64,000 nt of DNA from Janthinobacterium sp. PC23-8 (GTDB lineage Bacteria; Pseudomonadota; Gammaproteobacteria; Burkholderiales; Burkholderiaceae_D). Location of the stretch: positions 379,676 to 443,675 of the forward strand of contig NZ_NJGY01000001.1 in assembly GCF_002250505.1 (NCBI RefSeq). Reading direction: 5' to 3'. This document shows positions 8,384-18,155 of the stretch, in pieces. The notes beneath the pieces are model-generated. The model made no database searches and was not told where the DNA came from. It saw nothing but the letters and a program-made list of their open reading frames with translations. The first letter of the stretch is position 1. Each line of letters starts with the position of its first letter. The translations under genes were made by a program, and so were the position numbers.

Positions 8384-9646
8384 ATGAATCGTGGTTTTTA
8401 TACCATCATGGCGGCGCAGTTCTTTTCCTCACTGGCAGATAACGCCCTCTTTTTTGTCGCCGTCGATTTATTGGTGTCCATGAACTCCCCGGCGTGGATC
8501 ACGCCGCTGCTCAAGCTGTCGTTCGTGCTGTTCTATGTATTGCTGGCCGCCTTTGTCGGCGCTTTCGCCGATTCCCTGCCCAAAGGCAAGGTCATGTTCA
8601 TCGCCAACATGGTCAAGATCTTCGGCTGCGCGCTCGTCTTTTTCCATGTCCATCCGCTGCTGGCCTACGCCGTGGTCGGTTTTGGCGCCGCCGTGTATTC
8701 GCCGGCCAAATACGGCATCCTGACCGAATTGCTGCCGCCTGAAAAACTGGTGGCCGCCAATGGCTGGATCGAGGGCCTGACCGTGACCTCCATCATTCTC
8801 GGCACCGTGATGGGCGGCGCCCTTGTCAGCGGCCATGTCTCGGACATGCTGCTGTCGTTGGACTTCCCCATGATCGACACCGGCATCACCAGCAAGAGCG
8901 AAGCGGCGCTGTGCGTGGTGGTCGGCATCTATATCCTGGCCACCGTGGCCAATTTGAAAATCCCGGACACCGGCTGCAAGTATGCGCACCAGGAACGCAA
9001 TCCTGTCAAACTGATCAGCGATTTTGCCAATTGCTACAGCATCCTGTGGAAAGACAAGCTGGGTCAGATCACCCTGGCCGTCACCACCCTGTTCTGGGGC
9101 GCCGGCGCCACCTTGCAACTGATTGTGCTCGAATGGGCCAAGCAGTCGCTGAACATGCCGTTTGACAAGGCGACCAGCCTGGTCGGCGTGGTCGCCATCG
9201 GCGTGGCCGCCGGCGCCATCCTGTCGGCCCGCTTTATTCCACTACGCAAATCGCTCACCGTGATACCGCTCGGCATCGCCATGGGCGTGATCGTCATGAT
9301 GATGACGCAAGTGCATTCCGTGTGGATCGCCTATCCGCTGCTGGTGCTGATCGGCGCGCTGTCGGGCTTTTTCGTGGTGCCGATGAATGCGCTCCTGCAA
9401 CACCGCGGCCACGTGCTGATGAGCGCCGGGCACTCGATCGCGGTGCAGAACTTCAATGAGAACCTGTCCATCCTGACCATGCTGGCCGTGTATTCCATCA
9501 TGATCCGCCTGCACCTGCCGCTGAACATCATCATTATCGTATTCGGCATGTTTGTGGCGGGCACCATGTACATGATCATGCGCAAGCACAAGCTGAACCA
9601 GGCTGAGCATGACAATCTGGCGCTGATCGGCGAACAGAAACACTAA
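8384..9646 (+). CDS. lplT: Lysophospholipid transporter LplT
   Basis: A 420-residue MFS-fold protein with 11-12 membrane helices. The LplT hallmarks are present: an N-terminal FFSSLADNALFF helix, ADSLPKGKVMFIANM between helices 2 and 3, YSPAKYGILTELLPPEKLVAANGWIEG, and GFFVVPMNALLQHRG. LplT flips lysophospholipids inward for re-acylation. In enterobacteria it pairs with the acyltransferase Aas, but no aas is adjacent here. The leader holds an intrinsic terminator (8306-8342), so expression may be attenuated. It converges on the DUF1853 gene. Confidence 0.88.
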   Translation: MNRGFYTIMAAQFFSSLADNALFFVAVDLLVSMNSPAWITPLLKLSFVLFYVLLAAFVGAFADSLPKGKVMFIANMVKIFGCALVFFHVHPLLAYAVVGFGAAVYSPAKYGILTELLPPEKLVAANGWIEGLTVTSIILGTVMGGALVSGHVSDMLLSLDFPMIDTGITSKSEAALCVVVGIYILATVANLKIPDTGCKYAHQERNPVKLISDFANCYSILWKDKLGQITLAVTTLFWGAGATLQLIVLEWAKQSLNMPFDKATSLVGVVAIGVAAGAILSARFIPLRKSLTVIPLGIAMGVIVMMMTQVHSVWIAYPLLVLIGALSGFFVVPMNALLQHRGHVLMSAGHSIAVQNFNENLSILTMLAVYSIMIRLHLPLNIIIIVFGMFVAGTMYMIMRKHKLNQAEHDNLALIGEQKH

Positions 9647-9655
9647 CTGATCAGA

Positions 9656-10591
9656 TCAGGGCGGCAGTTTTCCCAGCAGTCGCCGCTCGGCCGCCTGGCG
9701 TTGCCAGTCATCGGGCACCACAAAGCCACGCGCCGTTTCCACTTCCCAGCCGTCCACCTGCTCGACGGCCGCTACCAGCACCGGTTGCGCCGCATCGGCC
9801 ACACTGGCCTGCAAGCGGACAGCATCGAATACATCCACATCGCGCCCTTTGAACGGCGCCAGCCATTGCAGTTTCGGCAGCATCACATAGCGCTCGCCGT
9901 GCAATTGCGCCGCCGTGCACCAGAAGCCGTGGTTGTGATCCGCAGCAATGCCGTCCATCGCCTGCGCCTCGCCCTCTTCATAAAACAGCCAGCCCTTGAC
10001 CAGCGCCTGCGCCGCCTGCACAGGTTCATCGAGCAGCTTGACCGCTGCGGGATGGCGTGACAGTGCCAGTTGTTTGTCGATAATCTTGCGCATTTTCAGA
10101 CCCAGCGTATCGGCCAGGTTGGGACCGATCAGGTGGTGAAATACGCCCGGATCAGGCGCGCCTTCGAGCAAATAGAATTTGGTGGCAAATTCCCAATGCA
10201 CCAACTTGCCATTGCGCTTGAGCAGGAAGTCGAACTCGCCCACCGTATCGTTGCGGTTGACCTGCACCTGCAGACCATGGGCGTGCAGCAGGCCGTGCTG
10301 CTCGAAATAAAAGGCCAGCAGCTTTTCGGCGTACAGGCCAAGGCGGGAATAGCATTTCGCACCCAGCGCGCGATCGAGCGGCGACGGGTCTTCCTGCAGT
10401 GCGGCCAGCCAGCCGGCCATATCGGCGGTGACGGGACCCAGGCTGGCGATCTGCCCGTGCCAGTGAACACTGCGGGAGTCGAGCAGGTCGGGCGCGTCGA
10501 GCAGCCAGGCCAGCGCACGCACGTGGGGCAGGGTCAGGTGACCCCAGCGGCGCTCGTAGCGCCTCTGGCAAGTGTCAGTCTCGCGTGGCAT
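9656..10591 (-). CDS. DUF1853 family protein, PD-(D/E)XK nuclease-like
   Basis: A 311-residue protein matching the DUF1853 pattern: YERRWGHLTLPHVRALAWLL at the N-terminus, then an AEKLLAFYF helix. A GEFDFLL strand and HWEFATKFYL follow. The order Glu, E-F-D, E-x-x-x-K resembles the core of PD-(D/E)XK nucleases. No activity is established for the family. Start ATG 10591 lies inside the last codons of the uracil-DNA glycosylase gene (17-bp overlap), so translation is probably coupled. It is the last gene of the tsaB-rimI-UDG operon. A DNA-processing role is suggested by the neighbour only. Confidence 0.75.
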   Translation of the reverse strand: MPRETDTCQRRYERRWGHLTLPHVRALAWLLDAPDLLDSRSVHWHGQIASLGPVTADMAGWLAALQEDPSPLDRALGAKCYSRLGLYAEKLLAFYFEQHGLLHAHGLQVQVNRNDTVGEFDFLLKRNGKLVHWEFATKFYLLEGAPDPGVFHHLIGPNLADTLGLKMRKIIDKQLALSRHPAAVKLLDEPVQAAQALVKGWLFYEEGEAQAMDGIAADHNHGFWCTAAQLHGERYVMLPKLQWLAPFKGRDVDVFDAVRLQASVADAAQPVLVAAVEQVDGWEVETARGFVVPDDWQRQAAERRLLGKLPP

Positions 10592-11411
10592 GCGCGCCGG
10601 TCGCCAGGCACAGGTCGGCCCAGGCACGCGCCTTGGCCTGGCCGGTCTCGTCCTGCAGCAGCCTGTCGGGGTGGAACGTGGCCACCACGGACGCGCTGCC
10701 CAGCCAGCGCACCTTGCCGCGCACGGGTTTTTCACCGGCAATCAAGCCGGCGGCGGCCAGTTGCCCCAGGGTGACGATGGTGCGCGGTTGCAGCAGCGCC
10801 AGTTCACGGTCGAAATACGGCCGGCAGGCGGCCGATTCGGCGTCGGTAGGCAAGCGTTCCTGGCCGCTATCGTCGAGCGGACGGCATTTGAGCAGATGCG
10901 TGATATACACATTCTTGCCGGCATCAACCTGCATGGCCTTGAGCATATTGTCCAGCAGCAGTCCCTGCTCGCCACCGAGAGCGCGCCCTTCGCGCTCCTC
11001 GCCGCGCGACGGACTGCTGGCCACCATCAGCCACTCGGCCTGGCGGTCGCCACGCCCCATCACCACGCCTTTGCGCGTCTGGCACAGCTTGCAGCGCGTA
11101 CATTTGGCCACGGCGGCGGACAAGGCATCCCAATCCATCGCCGCAATTTCGGCATCCGTGACCTGCCTGGCGGGCTTTGGTGCCGGTGCGTCGTCGAACC
11201 AGGCGGTGGAGTCGTCTGCAGCCACGGCAACGGGTTCAGGCACGGGCGCGGGCGCGGGCGCAGGCACGGGCGCGGGCGCAGGCACAGGCGCGGCAATTTC
11301 CACGGGCAACTCGGGCAAGATTTCCTCAGCCACAGCCGGCGCCGCGCCCTGGCGCAATCGCCACAGCGGGCCGACGCCCATTTCATCGAGAAAGACGGCG
11401 CTGCGGTTCAT
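10575..11411 (-). CDS. Family-4-type uracil-DNA glycosylase homologue with altered active site
   Basis: A 278-residue protein. The first roughly 90 residues hold a Pro-Ala-rich linker (residues 40-60). The domain that follows has the Fe-S cysteines of family-4 UDGs (CTRCKLC, a CRP cysteine and a later ACRPYF cysteine), the VYITHLLKCRP core and a C-terminal FHPDRLL. Motif A, usually GEAPG, reads ASSPS. The usual PFVG, whose Phe stacks on uracil, reads ALGG. The HPS-type motif reads HPD. Family membership is clear but ordinary uracil excision is uncertain. The ATG at 11411 overlaps the rimI stop by 4 bp. Confidence 0.8.
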   Translation of the reverse strand: MNRSAVFLDEMGVGPLWRLRQGAAPAVAEEILPELPVEIAAPVPAPAPVPAPAPAPVPEPVAVAADDSTAWFDDAPAPKPARQVTDAEIAAMDWDALSAAVAKCTRCKLCQTRKGVVMGRGDRQAEWLMVASSPSRGEEREGRALGGEQGLLLDNMLKAMQVDAGKNVYITHLLKCRPLDDSGQERLPTDAESAACRPYFDRELALLQPRTIVTLGQLAAAGLIAGEKPVRGKVRWLGSASVVATFHPDRLLQDETGQAKARAWADLCLATGAHATRD

Positions 11412-11884
11412 AAGGCATGCCGCATGACGATGGCGTCCTCGCGTTGTCCATTGCTGGCCGGATAATATCCCTTGCGCCGGCCGATCTGTTCAAAACCATA
11501 GCGCTGGTAAATATCGAGCGCGCGCGTGTTCGACGGGCGCACTTCCAGCAACATCGACACCATGCCATGCTGGCGCGCGCAGTGGCACGCCTGGTCCAGC
11601 AGGAAGCGGCCCAGGCCCTGGCCCTGGAGGGCGCCATCGACGGCCACGTTCAGCAGATGCGCCTCATCGACGACCAGCATCAGCAGGAAATAACCGAGCA
11701 ACACACCATCCGGGTCGCGCAGCACCCAGGCCGGGTAGGCGCTGTGGAGCGAATCGACGAAGTTGCCTTGCGTCCAGGGATGCGGATAGACGCGTTGCTC
11801 CAGCGCCGCCACCTCAGGCAGGTCGCTTGCCAGCATCGGCCGGTAGTCGAGGCGCAGCAAGTCGCGCTGGCCGGCCGGCATCAT
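11408..11884 (-). CDS. rimI: Ribosomal protein S18-alanine N-acetyltransferase RimI
   Basis: A 158-residue GNAT enzyme. It has VYPHPWTQGNFVDSL near the N-terminus, the acetyl-CoA loop LQGQGLGRFLL, LLEVRPSNTRALDIYQRYGF and the RKGYYP motif, all typical of RimI. RimI acetylates the N-terminal alanine of S18. The start is ATG 11884, overlapping the tsaB stop as ATGA; a second ATG follows directly. Its stop in turn overlaps the UDG start, so the three genes are chained by 4-bp overlaps. The tsaB-rimI pairing is widely conserved. Confidence 0.92.
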   Translation of the reverse strand: MMPAGQRDLLRLDYRPMLASDLPEVAALEQRVYPHPWTQGNFVDSLHSAYPAWVLRDPDGVLLGYFLLMLVVDEAHLLNVAVDGALQGQGLGRFLLDQACHCARQHGMVSMLLEVRPSNTRALDIYQRYGFEQIGRRKGYYPASNGQREDAIVMRHAL

Positions 11885-12606
11885 GGCGCCGCCTCCGCCG
11901 CCGCTTTCTCCTGCGCTTTCTCCTCTTGCATCACCAGCCGCTCGGCGCTGGTATAGGCGATCTTGTTGCGCAGATACAGCGGCTGCGCCTCGGCGGGGCT
12001 GACAACATGACCGGCGGCAAAGGCGATGCGCGCCAGCTGAGCAATTTGCACCGCGTGCGGCATGATGGCGGCATCGGCATCGAGGGCGCAGGGCAAGCCG
12101 GCCAGCGCTTCGGCATAGGCGGCAAAACCATTGCCGCACGCCGTGACGTCGCCTTGCGGCGCCACGCCGGCAGGCGCGGTCAAGACCGGCGAGACGACGG
12201 TTTTCACGCCATCGCTCACATCATATTGCGCCCAATAGACTTCACCCATGCGGGCGTCGAGCACGGTGAGCACCTGCTGCGCGCCATGCGCTTGCCGGCA
12301 AGCGAGCGCCATGGCATCGAGCGTCACGACCGGCACCACCGGCAGCCTGGCCCCAAAGGCGAGGCCCTGGGCGATGCCGCACGCCGTGCGCACGCCGGTA
12401 AACGAGCCGGGGCCGGAGCCGTAGGCAATCGCATCGCACTCGGCCAGGGTGACGCCGGCTTCGGCCAGCAATTGCTGCACCATCGGCAAGATCGACTGGG
12501 AATGGGTACGCACGCCCGACGAGGAACGGGACAGCACGACATCGCCGCGCAGCAGGGCGCACGAGGCGAGTTCGGAAGAAGTTTCAAGGGCAAGTATGGT
12601 AGACAT
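11881..12606 (-). CDS. tsaB: tRNA threonylcarbamoyladenosine biosynthesis protein TsaB
   Basis: A 241-residue ASKHA-fold protein beginning ILALETSSELASCAL, with GSGPGSFTGVRTACG (residues 63-77), VVTLDAMA and VLDARMGEVYWA. These are the TsaB landmarks. TsaB is the non-catalytic partner of TsaD in making t6A37 in ANN-decoding tRNAs. The C-terminus is extended by a charged Ala/Glu-rich tail. It is the first gene of a four-gene operon and is divergent from dapC across 137 bp. Confidence 0.93.
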   Translation of the reverse strand: MSTILALETSSELASCALLRGDVVLSRSSSGVRTHSQSILPMVQQLLAEAGVTLAECDAIAYGSGPGSFTGVRTACGIAQGLAFGARLPVVPVVTLDAMALACRQAHGAQQVLTVLDARMGEVYWAQYDVSDGVKTVVSPVLTAPAGVAPQGDVTACGNGFAAYAEALAGLPCALDADAAIMPHAVQIAQLARIAFAAGHVVSPAEAQPLYLRNKIAYTSAERLVMQEEKAQEKAAAEAAP

Positions 12607-12743
12607 GGCGCGTATTTTACCCTGCCGCGCCCGCGCCAGGCATGCACAGCAGTCAGGGCGGCTATAATGGAATGCTTGATCGCTGTCATTTTTGCACAGA
12701 ACACGCCGTATCCATTCTCCCTACTCTTGCCCTGGTCCGCCTC

Positions 12744-13973
12744 GTGAATCCACTTCTTTCCAAACTGCAACCATATCCCTTTGAAAAGCTGCGCCAGCTG
12801 TTTGCCGGCGTGACGGTCAATCCCGATTACACGCCCATCAGCCTGGGCATGGGCGAACCGAAGCACCCGACCCCAAACTTTATCGAGCAGGCGCTGATCG
12901 ACAATATCAAAGGCCTGGCCAGCTATCCGACCACCATCGGCTCGGACGCGTTGCGCGGCGCGATTGCCGGCTGGCTGAAGCGCCGCTACGACATTCCCGC
13001 GCTGAACCCGGCCACGCAGATCCTGCCCGTCAACGGCTCGCGCGAGGCGCTGTTCGCGCTGGCGCAGACCGTGATCGATCCATCCGCCGGCTCGCTGGTG
13101 ATCAGCCCGAACCCGTTTTACCAGATCTATGAAGGCGCGGCCTACCTGGCCGGCGCCGAACCGTATTTCGTCAATTCCGATCCGGCCCGCAACTTCGGCT
13201 GCGACTATGACAGCGTGCCGGCCGCCGTCTGGGAAAAAGTCAAACTGCTGTTCCTGTGTTCGCCGGGCAACCCGACCGGCGCCGTGCTCACCCTGACCGA
13301 CTGGGAACACCTGTTCGCCCTGTCCGAACGCTACGATTTCGTGATCGCCGCCGACGAGTGCTATTCCGAGATCTATCACGGCGACACGGCGCCGCTGGGC
13401 GCGTTGCAGGCGGCCCACATGCTGGGCCTGTCAACAGTCGAGCGCCCGTATGCGCGGCTGGTGGTGTTTTCCAGCCTGTCGAAGCGCTCCAACGTGCCCG
13501 GCATGCGCTCGGGTTTTGTGGCCGGCGACGCCGAAGTGCTGAAAAAATTCCTGCTTTACCGAACCTACCACGGCGGCGCCATGAGCCCTGCCGTGCAGGC
13601 GGCCTCCATCGCGGCCTGGAACGACGAAACCCATGTCGAGGAAAATCGCGCAAAGTACCGCGCCAAGTTTGACGCCATCACCCCGCTGCTGCAAACGGTG
13701 ATGGATGTGCAACTGCCCGACGCCGGCTTTTATTTGTGGGCCGACGTCAGCCGTACCGGCCTGTCCGACACCGAGTTCGCGCAGCGCCTGTACGCCGAAT
13801 ATAATGTGACGGTATTGCCTGGCAGTTACCTCGCGCGCGACGCGCACGGCAGCAATCCGGGCCGCAACCGCATCCGCATGGCCCTGGTGGCCGAAACGGC
13901 CGAAGGGCTGGAAGCGGCTCTGCGCATAGTAAAATTCTGCCAGCAGCTTCCCGCATCCGCAACAACCAACTAG
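12744..13973 (+). CDS. dapC: Succinyldiaminopimelate transaminase DapC
   Basis: A 409-residue class I/II aminotransferase starting [20 protein letters not shown], the standard start of this enzyme. That is why GTG 12744 is chosen, although no good ribosome-binding site precedes it. It contains [20 protein letters not shown], the PLP lysine in [16 protein letters not shown], and the C-terminal RIRMAL arginine. It converts N-succinyl-2-amino-6-oxopimelate to N-succinyl-LL-diaminopimelate. A perfect TATAAT at 12663-12668 may be its -10 box. dapD follows 13 bp downstream. Confidence 0.92.
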   Translation: MNPLLSKLQPYPFEKLRQLFAGVTVNPDYTPISLGMGEPKHPTPNFIEQALIDNIKGLASYPTTIGSDALRGAIAGWLKRRYDIPALNPATQILPVNGSREALFALAQTVIDPSAGSLVISPNPFYQIYEGAAYLAGAEPYFVNSDPARNFGCDYDSVPAAVWEKVKLLFLCSPGNPTGAVLTLTDWEHLFALSERYDFVIAADECYSEIYHGDTAPLGALQAAHMLGLSTVERPYARLVVFSSLSKRSNVPGMRSGFVAGDAEVLKKFLLYRTYHGGAMSPAVQAASIAAWNDETHVEENRAKYRAKFDAITPLLQTVMDVQLPDAGFYLWADVSRTGLSDTEFAQRLYAEYNVTVLPGSYLARDAHGSNPGRNRIRMALVAETAEGLEAALRIVKFCQQLPASATTN

Positions 13974-13986
13974 ACAAGACATCATC

Positions 13987-14814
13987 ATGAGCCAACAACT
14001 GCAAACCATCATCGACCAGGCCTGGGAAAACCGCGCCGAGATCACTCCGCGCAACGGCGCCGCCGAACTGCGTGACGCCGTCGGCCACGTCATCAATGGC
14101 CTGGACAACGGCAGCATCCGCGTGGCCGAAAAAACCTCGGGCGACTGGGTCGTCAACCAGTGGGTCAAGAAAGCCGTGCTGCTGTCGTTCCGCCTGGAAG
14201 ACAACGTCGTGCTGCCGTCCGACGGCACGATGCAGTTCTACGACAAGGTGCCGACCAAGTTCGCCAGCTACACGGCCGAAGACTTCGCCAAGGGCGGTTT
14301 CCGCGTGGTGCCGCCGGCCGTCGCCCGCCGCGGCTCGTTTATCGCCAAAAACGTGGTGCTGATGCCGTCCTACGTCAATATCGGCGCCTACGTCGATGAA
14401 GGCGCCATGGTCGACACCTGGGCCACCGTCGGCTCCTGCGCCCAGATCGGCAAGAACGTCCACCTGTCCGGCGGCGTCGGCATCGGCGGCGTGCTCGAAC
14501 CCATGCAGGCGAACCCGACCATCATCGAAGACAACTGCTTTATCGGCGCCCGTTCGGAAATCGTCGAAGGCGTGATCGTCGAAGAAAACTCGGTCATCTC
14601 GATGGGCGTGTATATCGGCCAGTCGACCAAGATCTACGACCGCGCCACCGGCGAAGTGAGCTATGGCCGCGTGCCGGCCGGCTCGGTCGTGGTATCTGGC
14701 AACCTGCCTTCGGAAGACGGCAAATATTCCCTGTACTGCGCCGTGATCGTCAAGCGCGTGGACGCCAAAACCCGCGCAAAAACAGGCATCAACGAGTTGC
14801 TGCGCGGTATCTGA
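13987..14814 (+). CDS. dapD: Tetrahydrodipicolinate N-succinyltransferase DapD
   Basis: A 275-residue left-handed beta-helix acyltransferase. It has an N-terminal helical domain ([17 protein letters not shown]), then hexapeptide turns ([22 protein letters not shown] and [20 protein letters not shown] regions), with a [11 protein letters not shown] loop. It succinylates tetrahydrodipicolinate on the lysine/peptidoglycan pathway, one step before DapC. It follows dapC closely and is ended by the hairpin at 14844-14868. Confidence 0.95.
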   Translation: MSQQLQTIIDQAWENRAEITPRNGAAELRDAVGHVINGLDNGSIRVAEKTSGDWVVNQWVKKAVLLSFRLEDNVVLPSDGTMQFYDKVPTKFASYTAEDFAKGGFRVVPPAVARRGSFIAKNVVLMPSYVNIGAYVDEGAMVDTWATVGSCAQIGKNVHLSGGVGIGGVLEPMQANPTIIEDNCFIGARSEIVEGVIVEENSVISMGVYIGQSTKIYDRATGEVSYGRVPAGSVVVSGNLPSEDGKYSLYCAVIVKRVDAKTRAKTGINELLRGI

Positions 14815-14843
14815 TGCGTCGATACCTGCGTTAAAAAGGTAGA

Positions 14844-14876
14844 AATGTCCCGCCACGTGCGGGACATTGTCATTTT
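14844..14876 (+). terminator. Terminator hairpin after dapD
   Basis: AATGTCCCGC (14844-14853) and GCGGGACATT (14859-14868) form a perfect 10-bp stem with a 5-base loop CACGT. GTCATTTTC follows as a short U-rich tail. It sits 30 bp after the dapD stop and isolates the dap genes from the next gene. Confidence 0.75.
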
Positions 14877-14924
14877 CGGATCCATTTTCTGTGCTGTTGA
14901 AAAAAGCTGTCCTATACTGTTCGG

Positions 14925-16481
14925 ATGAACACCTCCCAGGTCCTGATCGTCGGTGCCGGCCCGACCGGTCTCATGCTCGCCTTGCGGCTGGCCCGCCATG
15001 GCGTGGCGTTTCGCATCATCGACAGCAACAGCGGCCCCGGCGAGGCGTCGCGCGCCATGGCCGTGCACGCGCGCACGCTGGAGTTTTACCAGCAGATGGG
15101 CTTTGCCGACGAACTCGTCGCGCTGGGGATCAAGATCGAAGCCATGCATCTCCACGAGGCAGGCCGGGAACTGGCCAGCCTGCCGCTGGGCGAGATCGGT
15201 ACCGGGCTCAGCCCCTACCCTTTCGTGCTGAGCTTGCCGCAGGACGAACATGAACTATTCCTGATCGGCAAACTGGCGCGCGCCCACGTCGAAGTCGAGT
15301 GGCAGACCACGCTGGAGAGCTGGGTGCAGGTCGACGGCGAAGTACGGGCCACGATCACAAAACACGGCCAGCGCCAGCATGGCGTGTTCGACTATCTCTG
15401 CGGCTGCGACGGCGTGCGCAGCACCGTGCGCAGCATTGCCGGCATCGACTTTTCCGGCGGCACCTACGAGCACCGCTACTACGTGGCCGACGCCGAAGTG
15501 GCCGGCGGCAATACCGACCTGCATGTCCACCTGGGCGAGAACGCTTTTGCGCTGATGCTGCCGGTGCGCACCAGCGGCATGCAGCGCCTGATCGGCATCC
15601 TGCCCGACCGGCCCGATAACGCGCCCGCCCCCGTGTTCGACGATGTGCGCGGCGCAGTGGAAAGCTTGCTCGACGTTCAGGTCCGTCACGTCAACTGGTT
15701 TTCCAGCTACCGCGTGCATCACCGCGTCGCCACCCACTTTCGCCAGCGCCGCTGCTTCCTGCTCGGCGACGCGGCCCATGTGCATAGCCCCGTCGGCGGC
15801 CAGGGCATGAATACCGGCATCGGCGACGCCGTCAACCTGGCCTGGAAGCTGGCGAAAAAACTGCATGGCCAGGCCGGCGACACCCTGCTCGACACCTATG
15901 AAAGCGAGCGCATCGGCTTTGCCCGCAGCCTGGTCGCCACCACCGACCGCGCCTTTCGCGCCATCGTCGCGCAAGGAGTAGGTGGGCGCTTGCTGCGCCG
16001 CTGGCTGTTGCCGCACGCCCTGCCCTACCTGTCCGGCTTCGAGCCCACGCGCCGGCTGCTGTTCAAGACCGTGTCGCAAATCCAGATCAGCTATGAAGAC
16101 AGCGCGCTATCGGGCGGCCATGCCGAACAGCTGCGCGGCGGCGACCGCCTGCCGTGGCTGTCCGATGGCCCGCAAGACAATTTCACGGCCCTGCGCAGCA
16201 TGGACTGGCAGCTGCACATCTATGGCGAGCCGGCGCCCGAACTGCTGAACGAGGCGCGCGCCTTGAAGCTGCCCGTGCATTGCTATGCCTTCAATGCGGC
16301 CGCCAAATTGGCCGGCCTGGGCCGCGATTGCGCCTACCTGGTGCGTCCGGACGGCCATATCGCGCTGGCCATGCAATTGCAACAGAGCGGCGCCATGCGG
16401 GCGCTGGCCTTGCGGCTGGGCCTTGACTTCAGCAGCGCGATCGAGTCCAGAATGGCGCCATCGCGCAAGGTGCAACCTTGA
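14925..16481 (+). CDS. FAD-dependent monooxygenase (PheA/TfdB-type aromatic hydroxylase)
   Basis: A 518-residue flavoprotein hydroxylase. It has the Rossmann GAGPTG motif at residues 10-15, the DG motif (CGCDGVRSTVR, about residue 160) and the GD motif (LLGDAAHVHSPVGGQGMNTG, about residue 285). These are followed by the NLAWKLA helix, and a C-terminal thioredoxin-like region is consistent with the phenol-hydroxylase subgroup. The substrate is unknown and there is no catabolic cluster. TATACT at 14913-14918 ends only 6 bases before the ATG and there is no ribosome-binding site, so the mRNA may be leaderless. Confidence 0.85.
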   Translation: MNTSQVLIVGAGPTGLMLALRLARHGVAFRIIDSNSGPGEASRAMAVHARTLEFYQQMGFADELVALGIKIEAMHLHEAGRELASLPLGEIGTGLSPYPFVLSLPQDEHELFLIGKLARAHVEVEWQTTLESWVQVDGEVRATITKHGQRQHGVFDYLCGCDGVRSTVRSIAGIDFSGGTYEHRYYVADAEVAGGNTDLHVHLGENAFALMLPVRTSGMQRLIGILPDRPDNAPAPVFDDVRGAVESLLDVQVRHVNWFSSYRVHHRVATHFRQRRCFLLGDAAHVHSPVGGQGMNTGIGDAVNLAWKLAKKLHGQAGDTLLDTYESERIGFARSLVATTDRAFRAIVAQGVGGRLLRRWLLPHALPYLSGFEPTRRLLFKTVSQIQISYEDSALSGGHAEQLRGGDRLPWLSDGPQDNFTALRSMDWQLHIYGEPAPELLNEARALKLPVHCYAFNAAAKLAGLGRDCAYLVRPDGHIALAMQLQQSGAMRALALRLGLDFSSAIESRMAPSRKVQP

Positions 16482-16607
16482 CAGAAGCTGTGTTGCAGCG
16501 CCGCATCGCCCCGCAACGACTGTATAATGGCGGCCAAACCCGCTGATCTTGCAAATGTGCAAGCGTCGCGATCAAGCAATCCGCAGTCCTTCCTGGCCCG
16601 ACCCACT

Positions 16608-16961
16608 ATGACCATCACACTCTACGGCATCCCCAACTGCGATACCGTCAAAAAAGCCCGCACCTGGCTCGCCGACCATCAGCTCGCCTTCACCTTTCAC
16701 GATTTCAAGAAGCAAGGCCTGGAACGGGCCACCGCCGAACAGTGGCTGACGCAATTGCCGTGGGACCTGCTGGTCAACAGGAAAGGCACGACCTGGCGCG
16801 CCCTGTCCGACGAGCGCAAGGCGAGCATCGTTGACGCGGCCAGTGCGCTTGACCTGATGCTGGAAAATCCTTCGCTGATCAAGCGCCCCGTGCTGGACCG
16901 CGACGGCCAGTTCAGCGTGGCGTTCTCCAGCGCGCAATACACCACTCTTTTTGCCGCCTGA
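16608..16961 (+). CDS. yffB: ArsC/Spx-family reductase-like protein YffB
   Basis: A 117-residue thioredoxin-fold protein with the single-cysteine GIPNCDTVKKARTWL motif at the N-terminus, FHDFKKQGL and the C-terminal LIKRPVLD. These are features of the YffB branch of the ArsC/Spx family. Members are glutathione-linked in fold but their substrate is not settled; arsenate reduction should not be assumed. The ATG at 16608 gives the usual family start. It lies 3 bp before dapE, a common pairing in beta- and gammaproteobacteria. A TATAAT at 16523-16528 may drive both. Confidence 0.88.
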   Translation: MTITLYGIPNCDTVKKARTWLADHQLAFTFHDFKKQGLERATAEQWLTQLPWDLLVNRKGTTWRALSDERKASIVDAASALDLMLENPSLIKRPVLDRDGQFSVAFSSAQYTTLFAA

Positions 16962-18101
<1,140 letters not shown>

Positions 18102-18155
18102 CTCATTACCGAGGCCCGTCAAGGCGGGCCGGAACATCGTCTTTTCGAGAATGCC

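Noticed and set aside
18113..18130. GGCCCG/CGGGCC hairpin between dapE and prmB
   Set aside because: Short stem with no adjacent U-run; prmB likely continues the transcript. Not called as a terminator.
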